NCBI RefSeq assembly: GCF_964204645.1 | Contig: NC_134026.1 | Location: forward strand, 25,564,650-25,624,649 | Direction of reading: 5' to 3' | DNA: 60,000 nucleotides | Source: Tubulanus polymorphus | Taxonomy: Eukaryota; Nemertea; Palaeonemertea; Tubulaniformes; Tubulanidae | Part shown: positions 23,641-35,764 of the stretch, piece after piece | How positions within the stretch are numbered: the stretch's first letter is position 1 | Layout: each line of letters opens with the position of its first letter | The notes under the pieces: model-generated | What the model was told of the DNA's origin: nothing | The model's database searches: none | Seen by the model: only the letters and a program-made list of their open reading frames with translations | Made by a program: the position numbers and the translations under genes

Positions 23641-24157
23641 ATATAGATTATAAGCGTTCGTGTAAGAAAACTTCTGGCGTTTCGCTTGATAAAAAGTGAT
23701 TCGTCATCGAACGGTTTTCGCACAAAGCTGTAATTTGTCGCCGGTACGTTACGAATCAGCTTTAACGTCAAAAATGTATGAAAGAGCAATCCGGCGACGA
23801 GTTTCCAATATTCTATAAAGTAAATTCTAAAGAAACGTTCGACCAAAAACTGATTCAATATCTCCGCGGCGAGCAAAACTGAATATCATTCTGTTCGGCA
23901 GCATCCTTTTCAGCAAGTTGGACTTATTCCAATCGGCGGCCATTGTTCGTGGATTTCATCTCGGCAATGGACATTTTAATAATGAAGCGCAACAATCCCC
24001 CGCTATGAATCAACGATTCCAGAGGGAAAGTGAAAATAATTATCTCAGTCACACTGCTCGACAGCGGCTAGAATTTTTTGAAAAAGAGTTCATCCCGACC
24101 GCAAGGTATATATACAATGAAGTCGTGACGAAGATAAAGGTGATCTTTGGAAGCTAA
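23565..24157. CDS. overlapping frames on both strands, unknown
   Basis: On the minus strand a frame with no methionine codon (23565-23876) opens behind GATATTCAG and encodes a hydrophobic segment (WKLVAGLLFHTFLTLKLI). It ends inside tRNA-like copy 2, where the B box reads as AGIRT-stop. On the plus strand a frame from 23831 to 24157 encodes a polar peptide (QQSPAMNQRFQRESENN, then RLEFFEKEFIPTARYIYN) with CTTTTCAG as a possible acceptor and CGCAAG|GTATAT as a possible donor. At most one is real. Neither has a family I recognise. Confidence 0.15.
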
Positions 24158-24657
24158 TGATGCAGGAACTCGTACCCCCGTTGATTTACTTATAGAATAT
24201 AATAGAACTGTCTCAGTAGTGCCACACCTCTACTGCGAGCGTGTGCTCACTGTTTGAACTCAGAAATGAAACTCTCACAACACATCACGAAGTCAACAAA
24301 TATGTTTAATTACGATACGCTTCACACCACTCGGCTCGGCGTTAATTTTATACATGGACGACGTAATTATTTTCAAATTAACTGTTGCCATTTAGACTAT
24401 GTGGGCTTGCGATGAATCGGGTTGTAATCACACGTGAATTTCAGCTCATTTGTCTAAAAGAGTCCTATGAGTATCGTGTATCTGTATTGTGTAGATAGAT
24501 CGCATAATTAAACTGGTCAGATTATATTATTCGATGCTGGCACCAATTACTCCTACGATTTTGAAGTTGAGAATATAAAGCGACATAACATATACATAGA
24601 TCATGCTACTATATTACGCATAGTTTGTAATATAGGGGTAGAAAGGATTGAATCATT

Positions 24658-25107
24658 GATGAAAACTTTGTACCGTTAGATGTTTAATGAATGGGGAATC
24701 ATGTACTGGTATATGCAAGGGAGACTGATACCAATTTGAACAAAATGGTATTTCTACATGTCAGTTTGGTATAGATATTTCAAAACTTAGACTTAGGCCA
24801 ATTTGAGTATATGTTTTACTTGAGGCCAATTGGACTTTTGAATTTTGGTTATATTCAAGGAGCCCATTAAAATTGAGTAGGGCATATGCCGACTCCCTTT
24901 GGAATTCACCTTACCCAGCCTTGCATTTTCTGCTTAGCTCTACTGAAGAATCTTTGATGATTTTCTGCTAATCGTGGATAAAAACATTGTACACGTTAGT
25001 TGTTTTTGAATGGGGAATAATGAATGCCTGGGAGGCTGACATCAATTTAAACAAAATGGCATTTCTAAATGTCATTTTGGTGTAGATAGTTCAATGCTTA
25101 GATTAAA
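24658..25107 (+). repeat. diverged direct duplication (two ~135-bp copies)
   Basis: Copy 1 (about 24658-24796) and copy 2 (about 24977-25107) share, in order, GAT-AAAAC-TTGTAC, GTTAG-TGTTT, GAATGGGGAAT, GGGAG-CTGA-ATCAATTT, AACAAAATGG-ATTTCTA, ATGTCA-TTTGGT-TAGATA-TTCAA and CTTAGA-TTA. The spacing is about 319 bp, so the ancestral unit may have included the sequence between them. Confidence 0.7.
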
Positions 25108-25376
25108 CTTTCACAATATCTATGGTGGCAAAGGAGAGCTCAACATGGAGGGAGCAAATCTATTGAATATTCATTCTATTTGTTAATGAACAACATCTCT
25201 ATCTCTCATTCTCTCTCCGTCTCGCGCTCTTCTTCACAAATACTAAAATCCATGAACGTCCATTCTAGCGATGAATAATCTACTTCATTACATTACAGAT
25301 CATGTAACTTTTTAAGCTAAAGCCTTTTCGATGTGAACTGACCGAGTGGAATACTGCCTCACCAAGTGTTAATTAG

Positions 25377-25706
25377 CATTTTTCATGCGAGATCCGTTAC
25401 GTTAATGTCATTTCGCCGACAAATTCACGTAGTATAGTCATCGTCGCCGGGGTTGGTGAAAGTTTTCTCGAGGCCATTGTGTCAAAAATGAGATATGTAC
25501 ATCAAAAACTGGCCGTGCTCGGAATTTCTGAGAAACCGGTTCATCTGCCCGTGGTCATCTTTAGAAGAACTCGCCGCGGTCGAAGTGCAGTGGATGTCGC
25601 GATAAAATGAAATCTTTACCAGCCCCGGAGATAAGAATGTGCAAATGAGGAACTCATCTTTGTCCGGCGTTTGAATAGCCGAGTCTCGAAAAGTATCGAC
25701 GACCAT
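25377..25706. CDS. CpG-richer patch open on both strands
   Basis: Plus strand: 77 codons (25377-25610) from after a TAG to TGA, with phrases such as SIVIVAGVGESFLEAIVSKM and many G-starting codons. Minus strand: a true ATG at 25706 begins MVVDTFRDSAIQTPDKDEFL and, after 29 codons, reaches CTG|GTAAAG, a plausible donor, though the frame stays open to 25482. Hand-counted G+C by codon position is about 62/40/42% for 40 plus-strand codons and 45/38/58% for the minus frame; either can occur in coding DNA, so strand is undecided. No family is recognised. The patch is the best coding candidate between 22 and 35 kb. Confidence 0.22.
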
Positions 25707-26546
25707 TTAATAAGTTGTAGCTTACAGATGGACCGATAGACGCCTTCAGCTAGAAAATAGAGACGCGGTGAATGTTTGCATAAAAAACGTGGCTTCGCCC
25801 ACTTCGCCCGGCAGCTAAATAGTTTGTATTGGTCATCTCTGAGAACTTAATAGGAAACGACTTGAACATCACAAGAGTGCAGATTGCAAATTCTGATGGG
25901 AATCGGCGGAATCATTGATTTAAACTTCTTTCGTATACACGTATTCGGCGGATTCATCTACATTTTTATAGCCACCGTGTAGCACTTTAACGATGAAAAT
26001 CGCTTGAGCCGTTGATCGGTGGCGTGGACGTCTGTTTTTCTAAGGATTACGTTAAACAGAAAGTTGAGGTGGGACAGCGTCGTGAAAGGATAAATGCGTG
26101 ATAAGCATTCATGAGATGAATTTAAAAGTTGATGAGGGGGATGGGAACGGAAAAATGGCAGCTGGAATTGAAACTACACCCCATAGTCATGGATACTCTT
26201 ATCCTACAAATTCTCATTTTACACATGATCACAGACGATCAGTTCAATGAATACAAAATGTAAGATAAAACCCACAGATTTAGAATCTTATCATCGAAGG
26301 TCAGTTGAACGAAATACAAGCGAAGAAAACGAGCCGAGAAACGAGAAAATGTTTTCAGCTGGTCGTCCCTGGTAAAAAAATGATCAATACAGCATTCGCT
26401 GTTTTCAATTCGATAAAATCTGCAGTGTCCGGCGTCGCTGAAAATTCTCCGATTTGTTATGCAAGATTTAACATCAAACCCATCAGCTTAATAAATAGCC
26501 TGTCCCGAGCCATAGCCCAGTTGCCATGGATCTGACCAGCTTCGTA

Positions 26547-27026
26547 TTATCCATCATACTTTGACCAGCTCTTATTGTTCACGGCATAAATAAGATTTAT
26601 GAGCGAACTTATCAAGCATAATGTGTATTTATAAACCATAAACAACATACGCCATGTGACAACCATCAAAACCGATCTCAAACTGCCTAGCAAGGTTTGA
26701 TATAGCGATTCAAAACATTTAGATATCTTAGCCATTCCGCAAATCAGCACAATAGGTTTTCTAGCCAATAAAACATCTTTTTCAAGGCACGTAGATGTAC
26801 ATAACCGACGTTCACAATCCCTAGATTTTCTTCGCACTCCGACTGAGTGAGACCTAGAAAGAAGGAAAATGGTCATCATTACAGATTCACATACATAAGG
26901 ACACAAGAGAGGTGTCAACACACATATCGATTGACACTTCACTTTTCTCAACTTTGAAATTGTGTCAGCCGTCGGCGTTCGTGAAACCCAATATCGAAAT
27001 CTCTTTAAACCTGGGAAAGACAGCAT
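26547..27026 (-). CDS. 159-codon ORF, longest in window, unknown
   Basis: The longest open frame, from TTG to TAA on the minus strand. By my rough estimate a frame this long is expected about 0.1 times by chance. An excellent acceptor (ATTTTCCTTCTTTCTAG) lies inside it near 26857, so the coding part could be a 3' exon of about 100 codons. The C-terminal third is hydrophobic and ends LINLIYAVNNKSW, loosely like the end of a receptor TM7, but the NPxxY motif is not intact and no other receptor landmark is present. A plus-strand frame (26284-26535) abuts it. Confidence 0.18.
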   Translation of the reverse strand: MLSFPGLKRFRYWVSRTPTADTISKLRKVKCQSICVLTPLLCPYVCESVMMTIFLLSRSHSVGVRRKSRDCERRLCTSTCLEKDVLLARKPIVLICGMAKISKCFESLYQTLLGSLRSVLMVVTWRMLFMVYKYTLCLISSLINLIYAVNNKSWSKYDG

Positions 27027-28135
27027 CGACGTCCAATGTTTGTGACAATTTGAAGATGTTTTCGCCTTTGTGGAGATGATGCCGTGTAGCGCAGTGTGTG
27101 CTGGCCGTTTATATATTCTATGGACATTTTGTTACCATTGAGTCACACTTCTCAATGCCTTTAAACCCAATGTCCAGATGACTTGACACTTCTATTCCAA
27201 GTCACAACAGTAAACCAATAATTACAGCTGTCAATATCTCTCCGCTCTTTGTCTGAATGGAGATTTTTATCAGCAGGTTGAGAAGTATTTATCTTTTTTT
27301 CGCTATCCGTATATATCGTTAGTTGGTCTTTTGCAATGCATTCTAATGTTCACAAATAAGAAATGTAATACCCGCGATAACAGTTATCATTCCAACTGTT
27401 CGGAAAAATGAATGCGGCAACGGCGCTGCTGAATTCTTCAAGTGGATATATGATTGATATACATAAGGCCCAAGTGGAAGCCACGATCTGATACCGAATG
27501 TGAAATCAATAAGATTAGGTCTCGCGGATTTTAAATGGCATTAAGAAATGCATTCGTCAAAGAACAACGACAGAAAATTGTATCCACGCACAAGAGCATA
27601 AAACACACGGCTACCCGTTCAAAACTGGTTTAACCAGATAGAAATTTGCCTATGATTCATTAACGTCGCGACTAGTTTTTGATAATAAGAACGTGAAAAA
27701 AGTAATGATCCGGCAGGCTAGTAGTGCGCGGACTGTAAATATTTTCAGCATTTTTCACACCCGACTGTGTAGACAGCTGACGTTCGATTTCAGAAAGAGA
27801 TGTCTCGGCGATGATGGAAAAATTAATTCACGTTCACCGAAACAAAATATATATGACACGCAAGAAATAGATTAGCATCAGCGGTTGATTGTTAGTTGGT
27901 GTGGACACCGGTCACTCTCATCCCCGACGGAGCCATTTTTCAATTAGCTCAAGTTCATGTCCAATTTGACATCACATGAACTAATTAAGACGTATGATTC
28001 TCCTCGAAAATACAAGCTAAGCTCGCTGGCGGTCAAAAAGTCCACATTTTCTGGAAGATTCTGAAGCGAAACTTAGCAGAAGTTTTAAGAGCTCAAATGA
28101 ACTTATCGAATAGGTTCCGGCGTAGCAGGCCCGTG
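27027..28135. other. no supported gene
   Basis: A short plus-strand frame (27693-27875) has an acceptor-like GACGTTCGATTTCAG inside, but nothing else supports it. Confidence 0.35.
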
Positions 28136-28150
28136 CCCCCCCCCCCCCCC
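28136..28150. repeat. poly-C tract
   Basis: Fifteen consecutive C residues, preceded by GCAGGCCCGTG. The phrase GCAGGCCCGTGG also occurs at about 7929, but the surrounding sequences do not align. Confidence 0.9.
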
Positions 28151-28549
28151 TAAAAGTGCCCTTCAAAAAGTCATTGACAAAAACAAAAACATTTTGGTCA
28201 AAATCTTTCGAAATTTGGATACAATTTTCATGTTTTCATGTTTAAATGAAAAGTGATCGATTCTCAAATGATTCATTCAGGTACCCGGACACTTCACATT
28301 CAAGATCTGTAGGAAAGTGCCCCTTTTCACGATGATAAACTGCCCTTTTTCTTAAAATAGAACTGCCTCTCAACGAAGCTATAGAAACTACAGGAAATAT
28401 AAGAAAATGTCAAACTAATGTGGAGGATATAAACTGCAGCTGTTCAACTTTGACTGGTCTCCTAATACATTTTTAATTCTGCTGAAGAATTCGTCTTACA
28501 AAACGAGCACTTTTCTTCCCGATGTTTTTCAATGCTCAATTACTGTGAC

Positions 28550-29160
28550 TGACTTTTCCGAAGTATTTAACGCTTAATCAAATCACTTCAGGGGGAGAGT
28601 TGGATTTTACGCGAAATCGACTGAATAAAGAAACCACGCTCTCGATGAGCATCTCGATTCCAAATCCATAATATAATTGCCCGAATTAGAATTAAATTTC
28701 TCTCCGTGCGGACTGACTAACGGCGCTTCAGTTGTAATTCAATTAACCGCGTTTCAATCGACGGATCGGGACGTCGGGCCGAGAACGTCTTTGATGCCGG
28801 GCGTTAAGTGTTTAACAACTGACAGCGATGTTTAAAATCCTGAAGCAAAAAAAACCGATACACGGTCAATTAAATTCGACGCTGACGATACGGCGAATAA
28901 TTACCTCAATAAACACAGACTGTATAGCCATTTAACATAATAAAAATATTGTTTCCGTGAATTCTTCAAAGCGAAAACGCAGTTATTATAAATGTTGAAG
29001 TAAAAGCAAATGGAATGTAATGGAGAACGGCGTATATATTTTTTTTATGTTCGAATTCGGGCGCAGTTCATTCGGTGCAATATTCATCGAACGCGAGATG
29101 CACAACAATTAGTATTTACGGCGCAAAAAGGGGGCTAATTTTCTTCAGCTTGCTCGATTG
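28550..29160. promoter_or_regulatory. CpG-rich non-coding patch
   Basis: CpG-dense, with many TAATT, AATTAA and TTTAAC cores and no sustained open frame, for example CGACGGATCGGGACGTCGGG near 28760. It resembles the patch at 7.1 kb. Function is inferred from composition only. Confidence 0.22.
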
Positions 29161-31260
29161 AAAATTCCATTTCATTGCATTCATCGTTTTGCAGACTGTG
29201 TCACAGTATGGAGGACTAGTGAAAATGTGCATTTCGCACCGGCAAATGTACAAATCTACTCCCCATGTGCGATAACTGTTAATTACCAAGTAACTAACTA
29301 ATTAAAACACATATCCTAAGTCGGGCGGCTAAAGTAGCTGGAAATAAGTAACGTGCCCGAAGGGGATAATGATTATGATGCAAAAGTGACTAAACTCAAT
29401 ATGTGTCAGTTTAGGTAAAATATGAATTTTGACATATGGATATATGGAATCAAATTCACGAGGTGATGATCTACACTATTCACTGTCATTCATCTGTTAT
29501 CACCATCTCAAGCCGGTGATATTGTTGATATTCATTTAGCCCGTAATTCGACGGTATCTTTCTCAAGGAAACTGGGTTTAGATTGTTTGTTTTTTTCGAG
29601 CGAACGAGATGAGAAGGCAGCCATAGATCGGCTAGAATTTCATTCCTCAAAGGTTAATGAGTACACGATTATGAAATGTGAAAGCGTCGGGTGTTTTAAG
29701 TGCTTCAGGGAACGTTAAGATAACCAGCTATATGTAATTCCAGAAGCGCCCGATACAAATTCATGAAATTCGGAAACGGAGGTGTTAGAATTAATGCACG
29801 GAGTTAGGACTAGAAGTCATTAGACCGTATCACAGCTGAAACACAGAGGTAACTTTTTTCATGCTGGTAAGCTTTATGCCAAATTTACCTCTTTAAGCAA
29901 ATATTACAAACTATTGTCTTCTGCTACGATTGACGATTAATGCAGCCATCGTTCATTTAGAATTTTCATTTTCAAATTAATCCTGCACTATCGATACTGG
30001 TCCGTATTAAGAAATGGACAACAGTAAGACTATCAGTACGGACGGATGAAGTTATTTCGATGTCATTTTATTGAGAATTTGTATCTTCATGCTGGGGATA
30101 CATATTATACTATACTACGATAAAGTGCTTTATGCATTCATGATTGAATACCAGTATGACGCCAGTAGATAAAAATCATAATTAAACTTCAGCTTACCAC
30201 GTCTTAAACTAAAGCGACTTTAAAAGCGTACATACACAGGACATGTGAAATACGAACAAGCCGGTTAGAGAAGATAACATGAATACGCCGCGCTAAAACG
30301 TCGGCCGTATTTTTAAGGATTAGACCTCCTCTCGTGAGTCACACTCAAATATGATGAAAAAAACTCCACTGATAGTATTAAGCCATTAAGCTTCTTCGAT
30401 TTGAAATAAAAGATTTTTTGCGTTTTACAATAAACGAGCTCATCCTATCGACGCGGTACACTTGTGTGAATCTCATATCAATTGTCTCCTTGAAACGCTG
30501 ATTGCAACGCAGCGACTAAAAGGCGTTTTATATTTATGGGAATCAATACTTCTATAATTCATTAAAACAGCCATTTGCTTTTTCTCTGCATAGTGAAATA
30601 TGTGTTGGTTGTCTAGCTACCTTCATACACGCGTCACGGCTGACGAGGATAGTGTGAGTTATGACTATAAACGCTGAGTTGGGAGACATTGAGGCCAATC
30701 TTTCGAAAGTCCAGCTGCATACAGAAATAATAACATTCGAGGGCCATCGATTTTGTTTTAAAGCTGCCATTTCATACGATTGATAAAAATGTGTAGGAAA
30801 GTAATCTAAAAATTTCAAGTTCTCTGTAAATTTACTCCCTGTCATTCGTTGTTTTAAATTTGTTATTCCATTGATGTCGATCGTGTTTGAAGAGCTATAG
30901 TTCAATACCAGTTTCTAATAGAGTCGAAAGCCGTTGAAAATCGATTTCGAAATTCATTTGATTAGGAAAGTAAACGTGTGGCTTCGAATTCCGAAGAGAA
31001 TTCGATAAGACAACCCCGAGAATGCAATGCATAACACTATCAATAATGCATGCCGAATGAAAACAACTTCAATTCAACCACAACACACTGATTCCGCAAA
31101 TTACGATGAAATGATTATTTTTAATTATTCATCGATGAAGGGGCACCGAGTCACCTTTGCCAATAAACTTGAAACATATGACGCGTTTCAATGAATTGAA
31201 CAGATTTGTCAGCGAAATTGAAAATTGCCATTGTCGGCGTAATCGTTAAGCGGAAGAGAC
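29161..31260. other. non-coding, no gene seen
   Basis: One minus-strand frame (30552-30905, 117 codons, TTG start) has no supporting signal. No repeats were recognised. Confidence 0.4.
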
Positions 31261-31267
31261 GAGGACG

Positions 31268-31354
31268 ATGGAGTCATCCGGCGTGGCTTTTCCAAACCTT
31301 CAAACGGCATTGGCGCGCTGCGTAATAACTGGTTTGATGTATTTACAGCCATGA
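31268..31354 (+). CDS. 28-codon ORF with good start context, doubtful
   Basis: ATG with A at -3 and G at +4 (GACGATGG), reading MESSGVAFPNLQTALARC before a possible donor (TGC|GTAATA), with a TGA 10 codons further on. It sits in a short G+C-richer stretch. It could be a first exon or a chance micro-ORF. Confidence 0.15.
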   Translation: MESSGVAFPNLQTALARCVITGLMYLQP

Positions 31355-32501
31355 AAAAGCTGGCGTTAAAAGAATTTGTAAGAATAATTTAATGATTGTA
31401 ACATGCCCTTCTAAACATAATTGGTTTCGAGAATTATTAAATAAATGCATTTTCCAGGGATTATATATATTACTACGACCATGCTATCTGTGCGTGCAGC
31501 AAACACACATCATTGATGATTTGACCACGATTTCAAGGCAGGTTCTAAAAAGCGATAAATCAATTCCAAGACATTAATTCATAAGGATGACCAAGCTATT
31601 AATTTTAGAAGTCAACTGCGTCGCATCGATAAGCAAACAAGCGAATCCACTTTCAATCCCAAAAAAATTTCCATCCCCGAACGAAATGAATGTTCGCACC
31701 GGTTTGCGAGGACATCGCTTAATCAGTGGACGTCGGGCGGAAAATTCAACACGCATGACTAAAATTTACGATGACCATCTTATACACGGAGTAGACACGG
31801 GCCTACGGTGAATTTAATTCAATCCTTAAGCCACGTATAGCGCGGCAACGTCTACTTGTCCAGGCGAAATTCAAATCAGATTTATTACAGCCGCTCTCAC
31901 CGTTTGACCTGCGCCTGTCAGATCCGGGCGCTCAGAAAATACTCCATCAACCGATCGACTTCATACTCAATTTATGAATGCTGTTTACTTTTAATTTTCG
32001 TCCCGATCGTTCATCGCATTGTATACCGGCGCGGCGTGTGAAAAAATTGTCTCAATTCAGCTGATTTTTTATGCACAAGCGAGACACTAAGATCAGTGCG
32101 CGAGGCTTAGAATTAATGATCTCAGATAAGCCTCGATAACGTCAGCACAACAGAATGTGGAAATATTTTCAAAAAATGAACTCATTAAAAACCGACAACC
32201 ACGAGCATCAACAGCCCCCCGCACTAGATCAGTTAGTTTAGAGTCATCCACTTTTTTCCATTTAATCCATAACATGAAAGGCAACGCATTATCTATAAAG
32301 CAATTTGATAAATGAATACGAAAGGCTGCGTAAAAATAGTTTATATTAACATGACGACATTTGGATGATTGAGAATGAAATTGCAAAAAGTGATAACCGT
32401 AATAGACTTGATCATCACGCAAGATTTTCACACTGACATATACAAGAATATAGGCATATATTCTATGCATATGATTGATAAGAATTTGACAAAAATATGG
32501 C

Positions 32502-32552
32502 TCATCATCATCACCATCATTATCATCATCATCGTCGTCGTCATTATCATCA
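32502..32552. repeat. imperfect (TCA)n/(TCG)n trinucleotide repeat
   Basis: About 17 units of TCA with TTA and TCG variants. The open frames that cross it on both strands (Ile-rich or Met-rich) are products of the repeat. Confidence 0.9.
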
Positions 32553-33453
32553 ATAAAATCGCTGGCTTTTCCATTATAGCCGACGTTCTTTGTTTGAAGA
32601 CTATTAAACTGATCTGATAATAGCGTTCCCTCTTTACCCTTGAGGTCAAGATTAATGACGAATTTATCATAATATTCCTTCGCTGTTAATGATATGAAAA
32701 GAAGAATAGGTTTGTTGTAGTACGTGGCCGATGAAATCGATTTTCGAGCTCTCCAGAAATTAACAGTCGACTGATCAAGAAAAATTATATTTTCAGCACA
32801 GCTTCATTTATATATTTTGTCCATATTTCCACTATGTCCAATTCATTGTATTGATTTCCATAACGATCGCGGTCCAATTCCGTATGCATGACTAACACGC
32901 TACGGACCTAATCAGCATGGTCGGTGCACTGCTCCGCGGCAAATTTAATCCACAAAACCCATCAACCAACGGCGAAAAATTTTCAGATGGAAAAAATTTC
33001 TCAAGCTTAAGTCCGCGAAAATGACAGGCCGATCTCCGCTTGCCTGAACGTAATCTAAACGCTTCGTTGACCACCGCGATGGTCGAACATAAGCGATCGG
33101 CGTTCTGACCAAGCAAATTAAATTTAATCCGGCGCGAGTCCCATCAGTCATTTTGTTATAAGGCTGTCATAATTTCAGCAATACTGACCCGAGACAACGG
33201 TACGATATATCGACTAGCAAACTACTGGTCAGACCCATGAGAACTCAAAGTAATTTAAATGAATGTTCCCGGTCGGCTCCCGCAGGAGGACAATTCATTT
33301 GCGTTTTCGAAAGTACGGCTGCGGAGAAAAATGACCGTTGCCCACTGCAATTATAAGATCATATTTTGCTTGCGCTCGGAGACCGGCTGAAAACACCGAC
33401 GCGAAGAAGAAATGTTAGCCGTAAAAAGTTGTTATTTTCAGGGTTTTTTCTAG

Positions 33454-33575
33454 GAATCAATTCTTCACCGTCGAAATCTCGTTACATCAAAGAGCGAAGC
33501 TACTCGATACCGGTGATGATGAACAGAAGGGTTGATGCCCGGATCGTTAGAAATATTCAGATTTCGATTTCGTGA
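33454..33575 (+). CDS. possible terminal exon, unknown
   Basis: Behind two stacked pyrimidine-rich acceptors (TTGTTATTTTCAG and GGTTTTTTCTAG, the latter ending 33453) the frame is open for 39 codons to TGA. The peptide is basic and serine-rich (INSSPSKSRYIKERSYSIPV, then RRVDARIVRN). No family is recognised. The acceptor is among the strongest in this part of the window, but a short frame without a known partner exon is weak evidence. Confidence 0.22.
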
Positions 33576-33859
33576 AAAGTTGTAATACGCTATCGGGTTG
33601 AAATATCGCTCGTGAAATTCAATCGTGAAATCGATGCTTCATAGAAAATTTCGGAAGGCCGAGTTTTCTTAATCGATAAAACTAATGTAGATGTGGCTGA
33701 GGTTTAAAAATATTGTTTCGACAACGATGAACATCACCGATGCAAATTATTGATGTTAACTCTTCTTCGGCAGTGTGTAATTCGAACGTGTTGATACAAA
33801 GCCATCGTCTGCCGAGTGATGACTGCGGGATAAGAACACAACAAAATCAGGAAACAAAT

Positions 33860-34450
33860 TCAGCCACGACTTCAACTCGAACCATTCGGCGGGCGAGAAT
33901 AATGGCGCGAAAATATTGACAAGTCTCCTTTTATTCGCATCTTTCTAAAGACTTCCCTTCCATTTCTACCTGTCAGTTCAAGACGCTTCCACTTTCACGA
34001 GCTCTAGCCGTCTTTTCAAAGGGACAGCGTCGTCAAACGAACGCGTGTTTTTCGCCGCGAACTTCATTTCATCGAAAATTATCGATTACGCCGCTTACCA
34101 GTCGACGACGGCGATGTCGTCATCGCAAAATACCGCTTCCCGCTAAAGCCCCATCAATGACCACGGCAAACATTAAATCAAATTTCTGCCAGTGAAAATC
34201 AACGCGCGGCTCGGTTGTTCTACCCCCGGTTTGCATTGATAATCGACGATTCACACCAAACTTCATTTAATATCAGAGAACGTCGATACTCATCTAGCAT
34301 GCGCCCGCAGCTAAATTGTCATTTATGAAATGACCAGCACGAAATGTTCAATCAAATCTCAACTGAAAATCACTTTTGTTTTATCGACTAGCCGCTGCGC
34401 CTTCTCACAAATACGCGCCGCGCAAAAATATCGATAGTCGCCATATCTCG
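33860..34450. promoter_or_regulatory. CpG-rich non-coding patch
   Basis: Dense CpG (GACGACGGCGATGTCGTCATCG and similar) with no sustained frame. Third patch of this kind in the window. Confidence 0.22.
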
Positions 34451-35331
34451 CTTGTATGGCTGGCATACTGCTGCGCAAAGCCCTTCAGGCTCCTGAACTT
34501 CATTTGCCGGACGCCAAGCGTGGTCAACTAAATTCCCACACTTATACATATAAATCAAAGAAATCAAGATCTGAAATCGTGTCTAGGTTTGATAACGGTC
34601 GCTTTAGCTCGCAGCGTGAAGAAGACAACTGATAAAAAAAAGCGCGACGCCGTTTTTTCCTTCGAATAAGATGACATTTACTTTAGCCACATCTAATCAG
34701 GGAGTCAATTTATTTCAAATTGCCAGACCGACAAACTTTGGCAGAATTCCGATACGGAGCTCGTTGTAACACAATGCTTGATAGTCGGAAAGACAGAATT
34801 AAACAGCTCGGCTCGGTATAGCCTGATATAACATCGTACAACGCTTAGATTTTTTCAATGGCTGCGTCTATCAGCTGCAGTTGTGAAGCGAGAGAACATT
34901 TAAACATGAATTTCTATAATCGGTCTAATTAAATAGTACTTGATGCTAGTAATTTAGAGGTCACACAGTGTGGAATACTGTCAGTCATTAAAACTAACAA
35001 GCGTTAGTGTTTTAATTATGCTTTCGATGGGAGTTTCTAGCCGAGGGGTGCCGCCGTGACCTAGAGAAAGTCTCTCCCTCCGCGCGTTGGAAGCATCGTA
35101 AATGAAAAACCCTGTACAGAAATTGATGTTGTTTTATCCTGATTAAAAATTATTCTTACACTCAAGCGCACTTATTAACCTAACGAAGAAATTCAAGCCC
35201 CAGGTGTAGTGCATCAACAAAACCCGACGTTTGGAGCCCACTTGGCCGCAATGTTTCACATTTGAAAATGAAAACAATTAGAAAAACCAACTGACTGGTT
35301 TAATCTTTCTAATCTTGAACTAAATAAATTT

Positions 35332-35568
35332 TCACACATCTTCATTCGCCACGTGTTCCGCAGACGTCTCGATTACACGCGGAATTTCGATTTTGTATAT
35401 GTTGAGTAGATGCCTCGATTCGAAATGTGTTGAAATTGTGTTTGAACGCAATTCGCTGCTGTCAACCGCGGTTGAAACCTTCCTGCGCGTTTCATCGCGA
35501 GCCTTGCAGCAATAGAACGGCAATTTAACACCCCGCTCAGACTCTATTGGATATAAGCGACGTCGCAT
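35332..35568 (-). CDS. 78-aa ORF with ATG, unknown
   Basis: A complete minus-strand frame from a true ATG to TGA. Codons are mixed (G+C by position about 50/41/51% by hand). The product is polar and charged, starting MRRRLYPIESERG, and ends SAEHVANEDV. No signal peptide or known domain. An in-frame TAA just before the ATG supports this start or rules out an upstream extension. It faces away from the plus-strand non-coding exon at 35765-35833 across about 200 bp of CpG-richer DNA, the layout of a divergent gene pair. It could also be a first coding exon with an undetected donor. Confidence 0.28.
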   Translation of the reverse strand: MRRRLYPIESERGVKLPFYCCKARDETRRKVSTAVDSSELRSNTISTHFESRHLLNIYKIEIPRVIETSAEHVANEDV

Positions 35569-35764
35569 TTAAAATGCTCATCCATTGAAGACAAACTTGA
35601 CGGTTTAAATTACCGTTGAGTGACAATTTGAGCCGTGTATAATCGTCGATTCAACTCTCGCTTTCCGTCGCCGTTAAGACGAGACCGCGACGAAAGATTT
35701 TACATAGATTACCCGCGGAAAACCTCGATTAATTAGAATTCTTTCATTTAATTTCTATTCGCAG
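35569..35764. promoter_or_regulatory. possible bidirectional promoter
   Basis: CpG-richer sequence between a minus-strand ATG and a plus-strand exon, with phrases such as CTTTCCGTCGCCGTTAAGACG. No TATA box, as is common for CpG-type promoters. Inferred from the divergent layout only. Confidence 0.25.

Noticed and set aside
26547-26650. Receptor TM7-like end (LINLIYAVNNKSW)
   Set aside because: The spacing does not match NPxxY and no upstream helices are recognisable.
32369-32670. Ile-rich and Met-rich ORFs on both strands
   Set aside because: Both are produced by the TCA trinucleotide repeat.
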